Shown piece after piece: positions 1-5,773 of a stretch of 7,468 bases of DNA. Source of the stretch: Chloroflexota bacterium (GTDB taxonomy: Bacteria; Chloroflexota; Dehalococcoidia; GIF9; UBA5629); contig JAPLHL010000497.1 in assembly GCA_026389655.1 (NCBI GenBank), positions 1 to 7,468 on the forward strand. Reading direction: 5' to 3'. A program made the translations under genes and the position numbers. The notes under the pieces are model-generated. The model saw nothing but the letters and a program-made list of their open reading frames with translations, was not told where the DNA came from and did no database searches. Numbering within the stretch: the stretch's first letter is position 1; each line of letters begins with the position of its first letter.

Positions 1-18
1 ATCCGTATAGTTATACAT

Positions 19-47
19 ATTTAAATTGAATTTGAAGGCAATGTCAA
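19..47 (-). promoter_or_regulatory. Candidate sigma70 promoter reading left off the window
   Basis: On the minus strand a perfect -35 (TTGACA, plus-strand 42-47) is followed after 17 bp by TTAAAT (19-24), a 4/6 match to the -10 consensus. It would start transcription near the left edge and serve a gene outside the window. The 1-139 stretch downstream of serS holds no open frame on either strand that I can support, and I see no convincing terminator in it, so serS transcripts may run on. The -10 is weak, so confidence is limited. Confidence 0.35.
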
Positions 48-139
48 GAGGTGAGCTTTGAGCAGGGTCTCTACGAAGTAAAAATCGGGAGAGGGCGCAT
101 ATTGGTTTTCGTGGAATGTGCACGTTTTAGCGGTGATGG

Positions 140-1402
140 TTATTTAATTACGTCGATGTTCATATAGGGTTTTAATACTTCCGGTACAAGGATACTTCCG
201 TCTGCCTGCTGATAATTCTCCATAATGGAGATCATGACTCTTGGAAGGGCCAGGCCGGACCCGTTCAGAGTGTGAACCAGCCTCGGTTTAGCTTCAGAAT
301 CCGGGCGGTAGCGTATATTGGCACGCCTTGCCTGGAAATCGCCGCAATTGCTGCATGAACTTACTTCGAGCCATTCCTGGCATCCCGGCGCCCACATTTC
401 TATATCAAAGGTTTTAACAGCTGCGAATCCTAAATCGCCGGTGCACAACTGAATGACCCTGTAAGTGAGTCCGAGTTTCTGACAAATATCTTCTGCGTCA
501 TGTACCAGTTTATCCAGCTCATTTTCCGAGGTTTCAGGTTCTACGAACTTGTACACCTCAACTTTTTCAAACTGGTGTCCCCGCTTAATTCCACGACTGT
601 CCTTGCCTGCGGCCATTTTCTCCCGCCGGAAGCAGGAGGTGTGCGCGACATAGCAAATCGGTAAAGAACCCGGCGGCAGGATTTCGTCACGGTGCAGGTT
701 CGTCAGCGGTACCTCGGCGGTCGGGACGAACCAGTAATCTTCTTCGGCATCATGATAAAGATTGTCAGCGAACTTGGGGAGGTTGCTTGATCCCACCAGA
801 CATTCTTTTTTTACCATGGAAGGCGGGTATATTTCCGTATAACCATGTTCCTTCACATGCAAATCCAGCATAAAGCTGATCAATGAACGCTGCAGCAGAG
901 CCCCGGACCCGCGCAATACATAGAACCTTGTGCCGGACAATTTCACTCCACGCTGAAAATCGATTATGCCCAGCTTTTCTCCCAGCTCCCAATGCGGGAG
1001 AGGGGTGAACGGGAATTTCCCCGGTTTTCCCCAGTACCGCACTTCCACGTTATCTGCGGAGTCTTTGCCTTGAGGTACATCAGCCGCGGGCAGATTGGGC
1101 AACCTCAACAACTTATCTTCAAGTTTTGCTGTTATTTGGCCGGCTTCGAGTTCTATTTGCGTTATCCTGTCCCCCACCTGCCGCATTTCAGCTATCAGGT
1201 CAGCAGGCTTGTCCTTCATCCTGCTTATCTGTTTGCTCACGTCATTGCGCTTGGCGCGCAGCGTCTCAGCTTCCTTCAGCAACTGCCGGTAAGTGCTGTC
1301 AAGCTCAATTACTTCGGTAATCAGGGACGGAGCTTCCCCGCGTTTCTGCATTGCCTGGATAACAATGTCCGGGTTCTCCCGGATCAGTTTAATATCAATC
1401 AT
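140..1402 (-). CDS. serS: Seryl-tRNA synthetase
   Basis: Charges tRNA-Ser (and tRNA-Sec where present) with serine in the cytoplasm. The 420-residue product has the usual length and domain order. Residues about 25-105 form the charged helical hairpin (long coiled-coil arm) that grips the tRNA-Ser variable arm, and the class II catalytic domain follows. Visible landmarks are the serine-binding TAEVPLTN loop (228-235), motif 2 (about 257-285, CFRRE to HQFEKVE) and motif 3 (380-396, NGSGLALPR to MEN), ending in the family-typical VPEVLKPYM. The ATG start lies 12 bp after the lysS stop, with only a weak purine-rich GGGTG upstream, so translation is probably coupled to lysS. It is the third gene of a greA-lysS-serS operon. 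It ends in TAA, showing that TAA is an ordinary stop in this genome. Identification is secure by sequence character. Confidence 0.97.
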   Translation of the reverse strand: MIDIKLIRENPDIVIQAMQKRGEAPSLITEVIELDSTYRQLLKEAETLRAKRNDVSKQISRMKDKPADLIAEMRQVGDRITQIELEAGQITAKLEDKLLRLPNLPAADVPQGKDSADNVEVRYWGKPGKFPFTPLPHWELGEKLGIIDFQRGVKLSGTRFYVLRGSGALLQRSLISFMLDLHVKEHGYTEIYPPSMVKKECLVGSSNLPKFADNLYHDAEEDYWFVPTAEVPLTNLHRDEILPPGSLPICYVAHTSCFRREKMAAGKDSRGIKRGHQFEKVEVYKFVEPETSENELDKLVHDAEDICQKLGLTYRVIQLCTGDLGFAAVKTFDIEMWAPGCQEWLEVSSCSNCGDFQARRANIRYRPDSEAKPRLVHTLNGSGLALPRVMISIMENYQQADGSILVPEVLKPYMNIDVIK

Positions 1403-1414
1403 TTCACACCCATT

Positions 1415-2920
1415 CTACTTGGTCTTGAGCTGTGGGAACAAGATCACTTCCCGAATGGACTGTTTGTCGGTCAGCAGCATTATGAGACGGTCAATGCCGA
1501 TTCCCAGGCCGCCGGTGGGAGGCATGCCATGTTCCATGGCAGTTATAAAATCATCGTCTATCATTTCGGTTTCGGGAAGCTCTCCGGCAGCTATGGCCCG
1601 CTCTACTTCAGCGGCGTGCATCTGTCTCTGCTGGGTAAACCGCTCGCGTTGCTCTCGGGGATCGTTCAGCTCAGAGAAGGAGTTTGCGATTTCCATGGTG
1701 CCTATGAAAGCTTCAAAACGCTCTACAAGCACCGGATCACTCCTGTGCCTTTTCGCCAACGGGGACATCTCAATGGGGTAGTCAATCAGGAAAGTCGGCT
1801 GTTTGAGATCAGGTTCCACGTAAGTTGAAAGTAATTCATCAATCAGACGGCCCCGGTCCTTAAGTGGGTCGACCTGCATGCCTATCTGTTCCATTTTTGC
1901 TCTCAGGCTATCAGCATCGGGAAAGTCCATGAAATCTATCCCGCATTTGTCAATCAACGCCTGCTTTAGAGGGAGGCGTTTCCAGGGAGGGTCAAGCTTG
2001 ATGATCTCTCCGGCGAACGGGATCTCCGTAGTACCCAGTACTTCTTTTGCTGCGATGCTGACCAATTCCTCGGTCATTTGCATCACGTCATGATAGTCGG
2101 CGTACGCCTCATAACTTTCCAGCATGGTGAACTCCGGATTATGCTTGGTGGATATCCCCTCGTTTCGGAAGACCCTGCCGATCTCAAAAACCTTATCGAA
2201 ACCGCCTATTATCAGCCTCTTTAAATACAGTTCCAGGGCTATTCTGGGATAGAGGTCCTGGTCCAACGCATGATGGTGTGTAATGAAAGGCCTCGCTAAC
2301 GCTCCCCCGTACATGGGTTGAAGGACCGGAGTTTCCACCTCTATAAAACCACGCCCGTTCATAAAATTTCGTATTGTACTGATTATTTTGCTTCTTTTAA
2401 CGAACAGATCTTTGATATCTTCATTGGCAATGAGGTCAAGATACCGCTGACGGTATCTTTTTTCTACGTCTACAAGCCCGTGGAATTTTTCAGGCAATGG
2501 CATCAGGGACTTGGCAAGTATAGTGAAATCTACTACTTCAACTGTTATTTCCCCTGAGCGGGTCTTGAAGAGAGTTCCTTTTACCCCGATAAAATCGCCC
2601 AGGTCGATATCTCGCAACAGTTCGTAATTCTCATCACCCAGCGAATCGCGGCGGAAAAACGCCTGTATTTTGCCTGATCCGTCACGTATATCGAAAAAAG
2701 CAGCTTTGCCCATGAACCGGGCTGCGGTTACCCGTCCCGCCAGGCTTACCTCTGGGGGGGAGGCAGTGGGACTGGCGCCTGCTGATTTTTTGAAAAGCTC
2801 TATTGCTTCACTGGATGTATGCGTGCGGTGAAACTTATGTGGATAAGGATTTATTCCGCGGTTAATGATTCTGGAGAGTATTTACAGGCGCGGCTGTTCG
2901 ATGCGTTCCTGGCCGGCCAT
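1415..2920 (-). CDS. lysS: Lysyl-tRNA synthetase (class II), interrupted by in-frame TAA at codon 13
   Basis: Charges tRNA-Lys with lysine in the cytoplasm. The frame from the ATG at 2920 to the TAG at 1415 covers 501 codon positions, the usual LysS size. It has an N-terminal helix, an OB-fold anticodon-binding domain (about 60-150), a motif 1 region with GGALARPFIT (206-215), motif 2 FRNEGI (251-256) and motif 3 GGLGIGIDRL (470-479). The proposed start lies 4 bp after the greA stop and lacks a strong Shine-Dalgarno site, as expected for coupled translation. Codon 13 is TAA. Before it the frame reads MAGQERIEQPRL and after it ILSRIINRGINPYPHKF, which is the normal LysS N-terminus, so the frame is unbroken apart from the stop. 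From the TAA to 2713 there is no ATG, GTG or TTG. Starting at the ATG at 2713 would cut into the OB-fold and is unlikely to be the native start. The rest of the gene is intact, so this is either a sequence error, a point mutation, or a gene rescued by a rare start such as ATT. Confidence 0.9.
2882..2884 (-). other. Premature in-frame ochre codon in lysS
   Basis: The minus strand reads CTG TAA ATA CTC here, in the same frame as lysS on both sides. LysS homologues usually have a charged residue at this place in the N-terminal helix (pattern like RLEKL), so a single change from GAA, AAA or CAA would explain it. TAA followed by A is a strong stop context, and TAA also ends serS and speE, which argues against code reassignment. 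Confidence 0.9.
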
Positions 2921-2924
2921 AAGA

Positions 2925-3392
2925 TCAACTTACTTCGATAAGCTGCAATTTCATTATACCGGCGGGAGTGCGGACCTCGACCTTGGCGCCCTTCTTTTTG
3001 CCCAGCAGTGCCTTTCCGACTGGCGATTCGCAGGAAATTTTACCTTCGACCGGGTTCGCTTCGGTTGTACCGACAATAGTGTAACGGTCGATTTTGCCAT
3101 CCTGGTTCTGTATTAGTATTGTATCACCCAGTTCTACTACACCCGGTAGATGAGGGCCTTCAATAATGCGTGCATTAAGTATAATATTTTCCAGCGAGCT
3201 TATACGGCCTTCGATAAAAGCCTGTTCGTTCTTAGCATCTTCATACTCGGCGTTATTTTCAGTGCCCCCCATTTCACGGGCGCGCTTGATCTTCTCCGCC
3301 ACATCTTTGCGGCTAAATGAAATCAGCTGCTCGTACTCAGCCTTTAGTTTTTCTAGGCCTTCCTGGGTGATGTCGTATCTTTTTTGTGTCAT
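2925..3392 (-). CDS. greA: Transcription elongation factor GreA family
   Basis: Gre factors enter the RNA polymerase secondary channel and stimulate cleavage of backtracked RNA. The 155-residue product has the full family layout: an N-terminal antiparallel coiled coil (about 1-77) and a C-terminal FKBP-like domain (about 80-155) with the signature SPVGKALLGKKKGAKVEV. I chose the ATG at 3392 because GGGAGG (3400-3405) lies 7 bp upstream. The longer TTG start at 3407 would place that ribosome site inside the gene. Oddity: E. coli GreA has D41 and E44 at the coiled-coil tip (GDLKENAEY), but here the aligned segment is GGTENNAEY, giving G43 and N46 with a Glu at 45. This may be a lineage form of GreA, or a Gre-like factor with altered cleavage activity. 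It is the first gene of the greA-lysS-serS operon, and lysS begins 4 bp after its TGA. Confidence 0.95.
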   Translation of the reverse strand: MTQKRYDITQEGLEKLKAEYEQLISFSRKDVAEKIKRAREMGGTENNAEYEDAKNEQAFIEGRISSLENIILNARIIEGPHLPGVVELGDTILIQNQDGKIDRYTIVGTTEANPVEGKISCESPVGKALLGKKKGAKVEVRTPAGIMKLQLIEVS

Positions 3393-3399
3393 GGGGTAG

Positions 3400-3405
3400 C
3401 CTCCC
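3400..3405 (-). promoter_or_regulatory. greA ribosome binding site
   Basis: The minus strand reads GGGAGG, 7 bp before the ATG at 3392. It decides the start against the in-frame TTG at 3407, which overlaps it. Confidence 0.85.
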
Positions 3406-3420
3406 AACTTCCGAATATTA

Positions 3421-3451
3421 AAAAACTGAGAGTCGCAAAACTCTCAGCTTT
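3421..3451 (-). terminator. Hairpin plus T-run in the greA leader (possible attenuator)
   Basis: On the minus strand CTGAGAGT and ACTCTCAG form a perfect 8-bp stem (3426-3447) with a 6-nt loop. Three A-T pairs and a G-T pair can extend it, and it is followed by TTTTT (3421-3425). This has the form of an intrinsic terminator, yet it lies between the greA promoter and the greA ribosome site, so termination here would give a leader RNA of about 40 nt. There is no gene upstream on this strand for it to end. On the plus strand no T-run follows, so it is not a terminator in that direction. Confidence 0.65.
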
Positions 3452-3467
3452 CTAGCACTTTCAAGTC

Positions 3468-3496
3468 ATTATATTCCGATGCAACCGAGAAGTAAA
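3468..3496 (-). promoter_or_regulatory. Promoter of greA-lysS-serS
   Basis: The minus strand has TTTACT (3491-3496, 4/6 to the -35 consensus), a 17-bp spacer, and a perfect TATAAT (3468-3473). The predicted start is near 3461, about 10 nt before the leader hairpin. Its elements interleave with those of the divergent promoter for the 3537 gene. Confidence 0.7.
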
Positions 3497-3508
3497 GAAT
3501 GGTATAAT
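3480..3508 (+). promoter_or_regulatory. Extended -10 promoter of the P-loop/DRTGG gene
   Basis: The plus strand has a perfect TATAAT (3503-3508) preceded by TGG, forming an extended -10 (3500-3508). The -35 position (3480-3485, TGCAAC) is poor, as is common for extended -10 promoters. The predicted start near 3515 leaves a leader of about 22 nt before the ATG at 3537, with AGGAGG at 3527-3532. Confidence 0.65.
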
Positions 3509-3536
3509 ATGCGTTGGCTAAAATTCAGGAGGCACC

Positions 3537-4586
3537 ATGACTACTTTGCAAATTGTATCATACGAATCCTGTGGCAAAACTGCTCTTTGCGCCGGTATCG
3601 GCAAGAAACTCATTAATGCGGGCAAAAAAGTAGGGTATATTAAGCCGATCAACCTGACTGAAGCTACGTCTACTGATGATTGCCCTGATGCTGTTTTTAT
3701 TAATGAAGCTCTCGAATTGGGTGAGGATAAGCAGCAGGTCTGCGCTTTTAATGTTTCTCAAGAAAAATTGTGGCATGACCTTTCTGAAGACGCTGACAGT
3801 TTTGCCGGCAAAATTAAGTCAGCCTGCGATAGGGTTGCGGCAGGCCGGGATATACTTATTATTGAAAGCCCGGGCAGCTTGAAAAATGACCAGGTGTCTA
3901 CTCTGGCCTGCTACACGATAGCCGAGACAGTTAATACGCGTGTAATCCTCTTGATTTGCCACACTACCGATTTCCGGGATGCCGACGTTGATCAGGTTAT
4001 TAAAAAGTTCGGTGAAAAGCTGGTTGGCATCGTAGTAAACCAGGTTCCCGAAGGAAAGTTAAGTGCATTAAAGACACAATGTGAAGATTACTTTAAATCG
4101 CGTGGAGTGAATGTTCTGGGGATACTTCCTGAATCCAGGCCTCTTCTCGGAATCAGTGTTGCTGAGATTGCGGCAGCATTAGGAGCCGAGATAATCTCCT
4201 CCAGGGAAAAATCTAATGACCTGGTAGAAAATGTCATGCTGGGCGCCATGACACCTGATTCGGCAAGAGATTATTACAGCAGGAAACGCAATAAAGCGGT
4301 CGTGACAAGGTCTGAAAGGCCTGACATGCAGCTTGCGGCCCTTGATACATCTACAAAATGCCTGATAGTCACAAAACAGAGGCCTTCAATGCCCGTAATG
4401 GTCAAGGCTGAGGATAAGAAAGTGCCTGTGATGGTGGTCAATAAAGATATTAATGAAATTGTCTCAGCAATTGAGCAGGCGCTGGCCAAATCAAAATTTC
4501 AGCATCTGCAAAAACTGACGGTATTGATATCCATTCTGGATAGCCGGTTCGATTTTAAAGCTCTGAATTCTGCTCTGGCTCTGTAG
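3537..4586 (+). CDS. P-loop (BioD/Pta-N-like, AAA_26) and DRTGG domain protein
   Basis: The 349-residue predicted cytoplasmic protein has two parts. Residues 1 to about 205 resemble the BioD/cobyric-acid-synthase-like P-loop fold also found at the N-terminus of long phosphotransacetylases. The P-loop is the short form YESCGKT (9-15), followed by KVGYIKP (31-37), a DILIIESPG strand and turn (105-113) and GIVVNQV (164-170). Residues about 206-317 match the DRTGG domain, with AEIAAALGAEII near its start and SERPDMQLAALDTSTKCLIVT (259-279) in place of the name-giving motif, which is degenerate here. There is no phosphotransacetylase catalytic domain, so it should not be called Pta. Its biochemical function is unknown; nucleotide-dependent regulation of acyl-phosphate or cofactor metabolism is only a guess. 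It starts at ATG with AGGAGG four bases upstream, is apparently monocistronic, and its last 32 bp overlap the 3' end of the convergent small gene. Confidence 0.85.
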   Translation: MTTLQIVSYESCGKTALCAGIGKKLINAGKKVGYIKPINLTEATSTDDCPDAVFINEALELGEDKQQVCAFNVSQEKLWHDLSEDADSFAGKIKSACDRVAAGRDILIIESPGSLKNDQVSTLACYTIAETVNTRVILLICHTTDFRDADVDQVIKKFGEKLVGIVVNQVPEGKLSALKTQCEDYFKSRGVNVLGILPESRPLLGISVAEIAAALGAEIISSREKSNDLVENVMLGAMTPDSARDYYSRKRNKAVVTRSERPDMQLAALDTSTKCLIVTKQRPSMPVMVKAEDKKVPVMVVNKDINEIVSAIEQALAKSKFQHLQKLTVLISILDSRFDFKALNSALAL

Positions 4587-4833
4587 CATCCGGACACTCG
4601 GGTTCCAGATCGGCGTCACGGCCCAGTATTTCTCGGGCCTGTTCTGCGTATTTTAAAGGGACCAATACTTCCACCTGCCCCAGTCCATCAATAGTCAGCC
4701 CATACACACTACCCAGGCTTTCATATTTCAACACGGCAGGTATGTTCTCTACGTTAAGACGGCCTTTTACGATCTCGGCCTCGATTTGTCCATATGCCTT
4801 ATATATCGTAAGTAGCTTTTCTTCCGGTTTCAT
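4555..4833 (-). CDS. Small DUF2007-type protein
   Basis: The 92-residue predicted cytoplasmic protein shows the DUF2007 pattern: an opening strand, an AEIVKGRLNVENIPAVL helix-turn segment (19-33 and on), a central GLTIDGLGQVEVLVP strand pair and a closing YAEQAREIL helix (62-70). An acidic, probably disordered tail follows (about 71-92). Such proteins are sometimes labelled putative signal-transducing or PII-like, but no function is established. The ATG start has AAAAAGG about 7 bp upstream. The start lies only 19 bp from the strong inverted repeat at 4853-4895 and I find no clear promoter in between, so its own expression signal is unclear. Its stop lies inside the end of the opposite gene (32 bp overlap). 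Confidence 0.75.
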   Translation of the reverse strand: MKPEEKLLTIYKAYGQIEAEIVKGRLNVENIPAVLKYESLGSVYGLTIDGLGQVEVLVPLKYAEQAREILGRDADLEPECPDATEPEQNSEL

Positions 4834-4852
4834 TTAATTACCTTTTTAAGGC

Positions 4853-4895
4853 AAATAAATAAGCGTCCCGGAATTATCGGGACGCTTATTTATTT
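4853..4895. terminator. Bidirectional intrinsic terminator (18-bp perfect inverted repeat)
   Basis: The arms 4853-4870 and 4878-4895 are exact reverse complements around a 7-nt loop. The core is the GC-rich AGCGTCCCG/CGGGACGCT, and the outer parts are A-rich on the left and T-rich on the right, as expected of a terminator that works in both directions. Leftward it ends the Cys-rich exported protein gene (stop at 4911). Rightward it could end transcripts from the 3537 gene, which would then run antisense through the DUF2007 gene. Confidence 0.9.
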
Positions 4896-4910
4896 TCTTC
4901 TCAGTTGCTG

Positions 4911-5588
4911 CTACTTGCAGATTTTGCATTTGGCCAGAAGGTTGTTCTGGAGTGCCCAGGTCTGAGCCAAGCATTCAGGATGCGGGCTACCTGTGATACC
5001 CCAGTCACCGCCGCCCAATTTACCAGTACCAAAATGGTTCATCTGGTTGTTGCTGATGAGTGAGTTGGTGCCCAGATCAGCGGAGCCCCAGCTCTTGTTG
5101 GCAAAAGACAGGCTCTTGCCCCAGCATCCCGAGCACTTGGAAGTGCCGGCACCAGCTGTGGTCGTGTTCGCCGGGCAATTCAGCGGACAATCATCAAGCG
5201 GAAGTGAGGTCGGTGCGGTGGCCGGATTAAGGCATTTCTGTGAATCAGTACAAGCCGATCCCAGAGTCCCTGCCTCGGTATTGCAGTTGCTGCAACCACC
5301 AAGACATTGTTTAATGTCGCAACCAGTGGGCATCGGACATTTGGAGGTATTGCATACGCCGGAACAAAGTTTATCCGGGCCGCAAAGGCCAGCAAGTCTG
5401 GTCATGGCGCTGGTAGGCGTCCTTCCCCAGTGCTGGAGATATAGCTTCCAGGAGTTCTGGTTGTTTTCCCATTTAACTTTGTCCCAACCAGTGCATTTAC
5501 CCAGATCGGCTGAGACTGTGGCTACAGGTATCAGCACCAATGATACTGCCACTACGAGTGCAACGAGGGTCCCAATAATTCTCCTCAC
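4911..5588 (-). CDS. Exported cysteine-rich protein of unknown function
   Basis: I do not recognise this 225-residue protein. Residues 1-27 are a clear Sec signal peptide: MRR, a hydrophobic core to about residue 21, then VATVSA with likely cleavage before D28. There is no further membrane segment and no lipobox. The mature part holds 18 cysteines (32, 69, 75, 79, 84, 90, 95, 99, 102, 113, 119, 134, 138, 152, 155, 206, 221, 224), dense between 69 and 155 and including CSNC, CSGC and a C-terminal CKIC. Eight tryptophans flank the cluster, and the 156-205 stretch is rich in Gly, Ser and Asn. Eighteen cysteines outside the membrane could form disulfides, bind metal or FeS, or hold heme by thioether; no CxxCH heme motif is present. 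The GTG start is fixed by AAGGAGG 8 bp upstream; an ATG at that place reads ATG CCG TGA and is not used. A near-consensus promoter precedes it and a strong terminator follows, so it is a self-contained and probably well-expressed transcription unit. Confidence 0.8.
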   Translation of the reverse strand: MRRIIGTLVALVVAVSLVLIPVATVSADLGKCTGWDKVKWENNQNSWKLYLQHWGRTPTSAMTRLAGLCGPDKLCSGVCNTSKCPMPTGCDIKQCLGGCSNCNTEAGTLGSACTDSQKCLNPATAPTSLPLDDCPLNCPANTTTAGAGTSKCSGCWGKSLSFANKSWGSADLGTNSLISNNQMNHFGTGKLGGGDWGITGSPHPECLAQTWALQNNLLAKCKICK

Positions 5589-5596
5589 GGCATACG

Positions 5597-5603
5597 CCTC
5601 CTT
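5597..5603 (-). promoter_or_regulatory. Ribosome binding site of the Cys-rich protein gene
   Basis: The minus strand has AAGGAGG, 8 bp before the GTG at 5588. It selects this GTG as start. The ATG between them is followed after one codon by TGA. Confidence 0.9.
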
Positions 5604-5622
5604 AAGATGGATTTTGAAACCG

Positions 5623-5651
5623 ATTTTACAGGGTCATATAGACTTTGTCAA
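5623..5651 (-). promoter_or_regulatory. Strong sigma70 promoter of the Cys-rich protein gene
   Basis: Minus strand: perfect -35 TTGACA (5646-5651), 17-bp spacer, -10 TAAAAT (5623-5628, 5/6). Predicted start near 5616, giving a leader of about 27 nt. It is the best promoter match in the window. Confidence 0.85.
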
Positions 5652-5672
5652 TAGCCAAACGGGTACATTTTC

Positions 5673-5701
5673 TTGAAATTAGGCAATATAAAATATAAAA
5701 T
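5673..5701 (+). promoter_or_regulatory. Promoter of speD-speE
   Basis: Plus strand: TTGAAA (5673-5678, 5/6), 17-bp spacer, TAAAAT (5696-5701, 5/6), predicted start near 5708. It lies back to back with the promoter of the Cys-rich gene, with 21 bp between the two -35 boxes. The leader of about 65 nt is AT-rich and shows no structure I can support. Confidence 0.7.
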
Positions 5702-5759
5702 TACGCTCTGTTTGTAAGTTTTTATGTTTTAATACATTCTTAATATATGACAATCTTCG

Positions 5760-5765
5760 AGGAGG
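5760..5765 (+). promoter_or_regulatory. speD ribosome binding site
   Basis: AGGAGG with an 8-bp gap to the TTG at 5774, which gives the expected SpeD N-terminus (ALGKHLLLEL). It supports TTG as the true start. Confidence 0.9.
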
Positions 5766-5773
5766 AAAACTAA

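Noticed and set aside
1..139. A terminator for the greA-lysS-serS operon or a small gene downstream of serS
   Set aside because: Only a 4-bp stem (CGTG/CACG) without a proper T-run in the right direction is visible, and all frames close quickly.
992..1828. Long plus-strand open frame (278 codons) across the serS-lysS junction
   Set aside because: It lies antisense to two clearly conserved synthetase genes, shows no domain character, and has no convincing ribosome site. It is a shadow of the opposite coding frames.
1415..2713. lysS starting at the ATG at 2713
   Set aside because: It would remove the N-terminal helix and the first strand of the OB-fold, while sequence typical of LysS (NRGINPYPHKF) continues upstream in frame. 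No ribosome site precedes it.
2882..2884. TAA recoded as a sense codon in this genome
   Set aside because: serS and speE end in TAA at their family-typical C-termini, so TAA works as a stop here.
3393..3407. TTG at 3407 as the greA start
   Set aside because: The GGGAGG ribosome site falls inside that extension and is correctly spaced for the ATG at 3392, which gives the normal GreA N-terminus.
3537..4586. Phosphotransacetylase (pta) or dethiobiotin synthetase (bioD)
   Set aside because: The Pta catalytic domain is absent, and the BioD-like half is fused to a DRTGG domain with no biotin genes nearby.
4993..5676. Plus-strand open frame (227 codons) opposite the Cys-rich gene
   Set aside because: The minus-strand frame has a signal peptide, AAGGAGG site, strong promoter and terminator. 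The plus-strand frame has none of these and runs through the promoter of the opposite gene.
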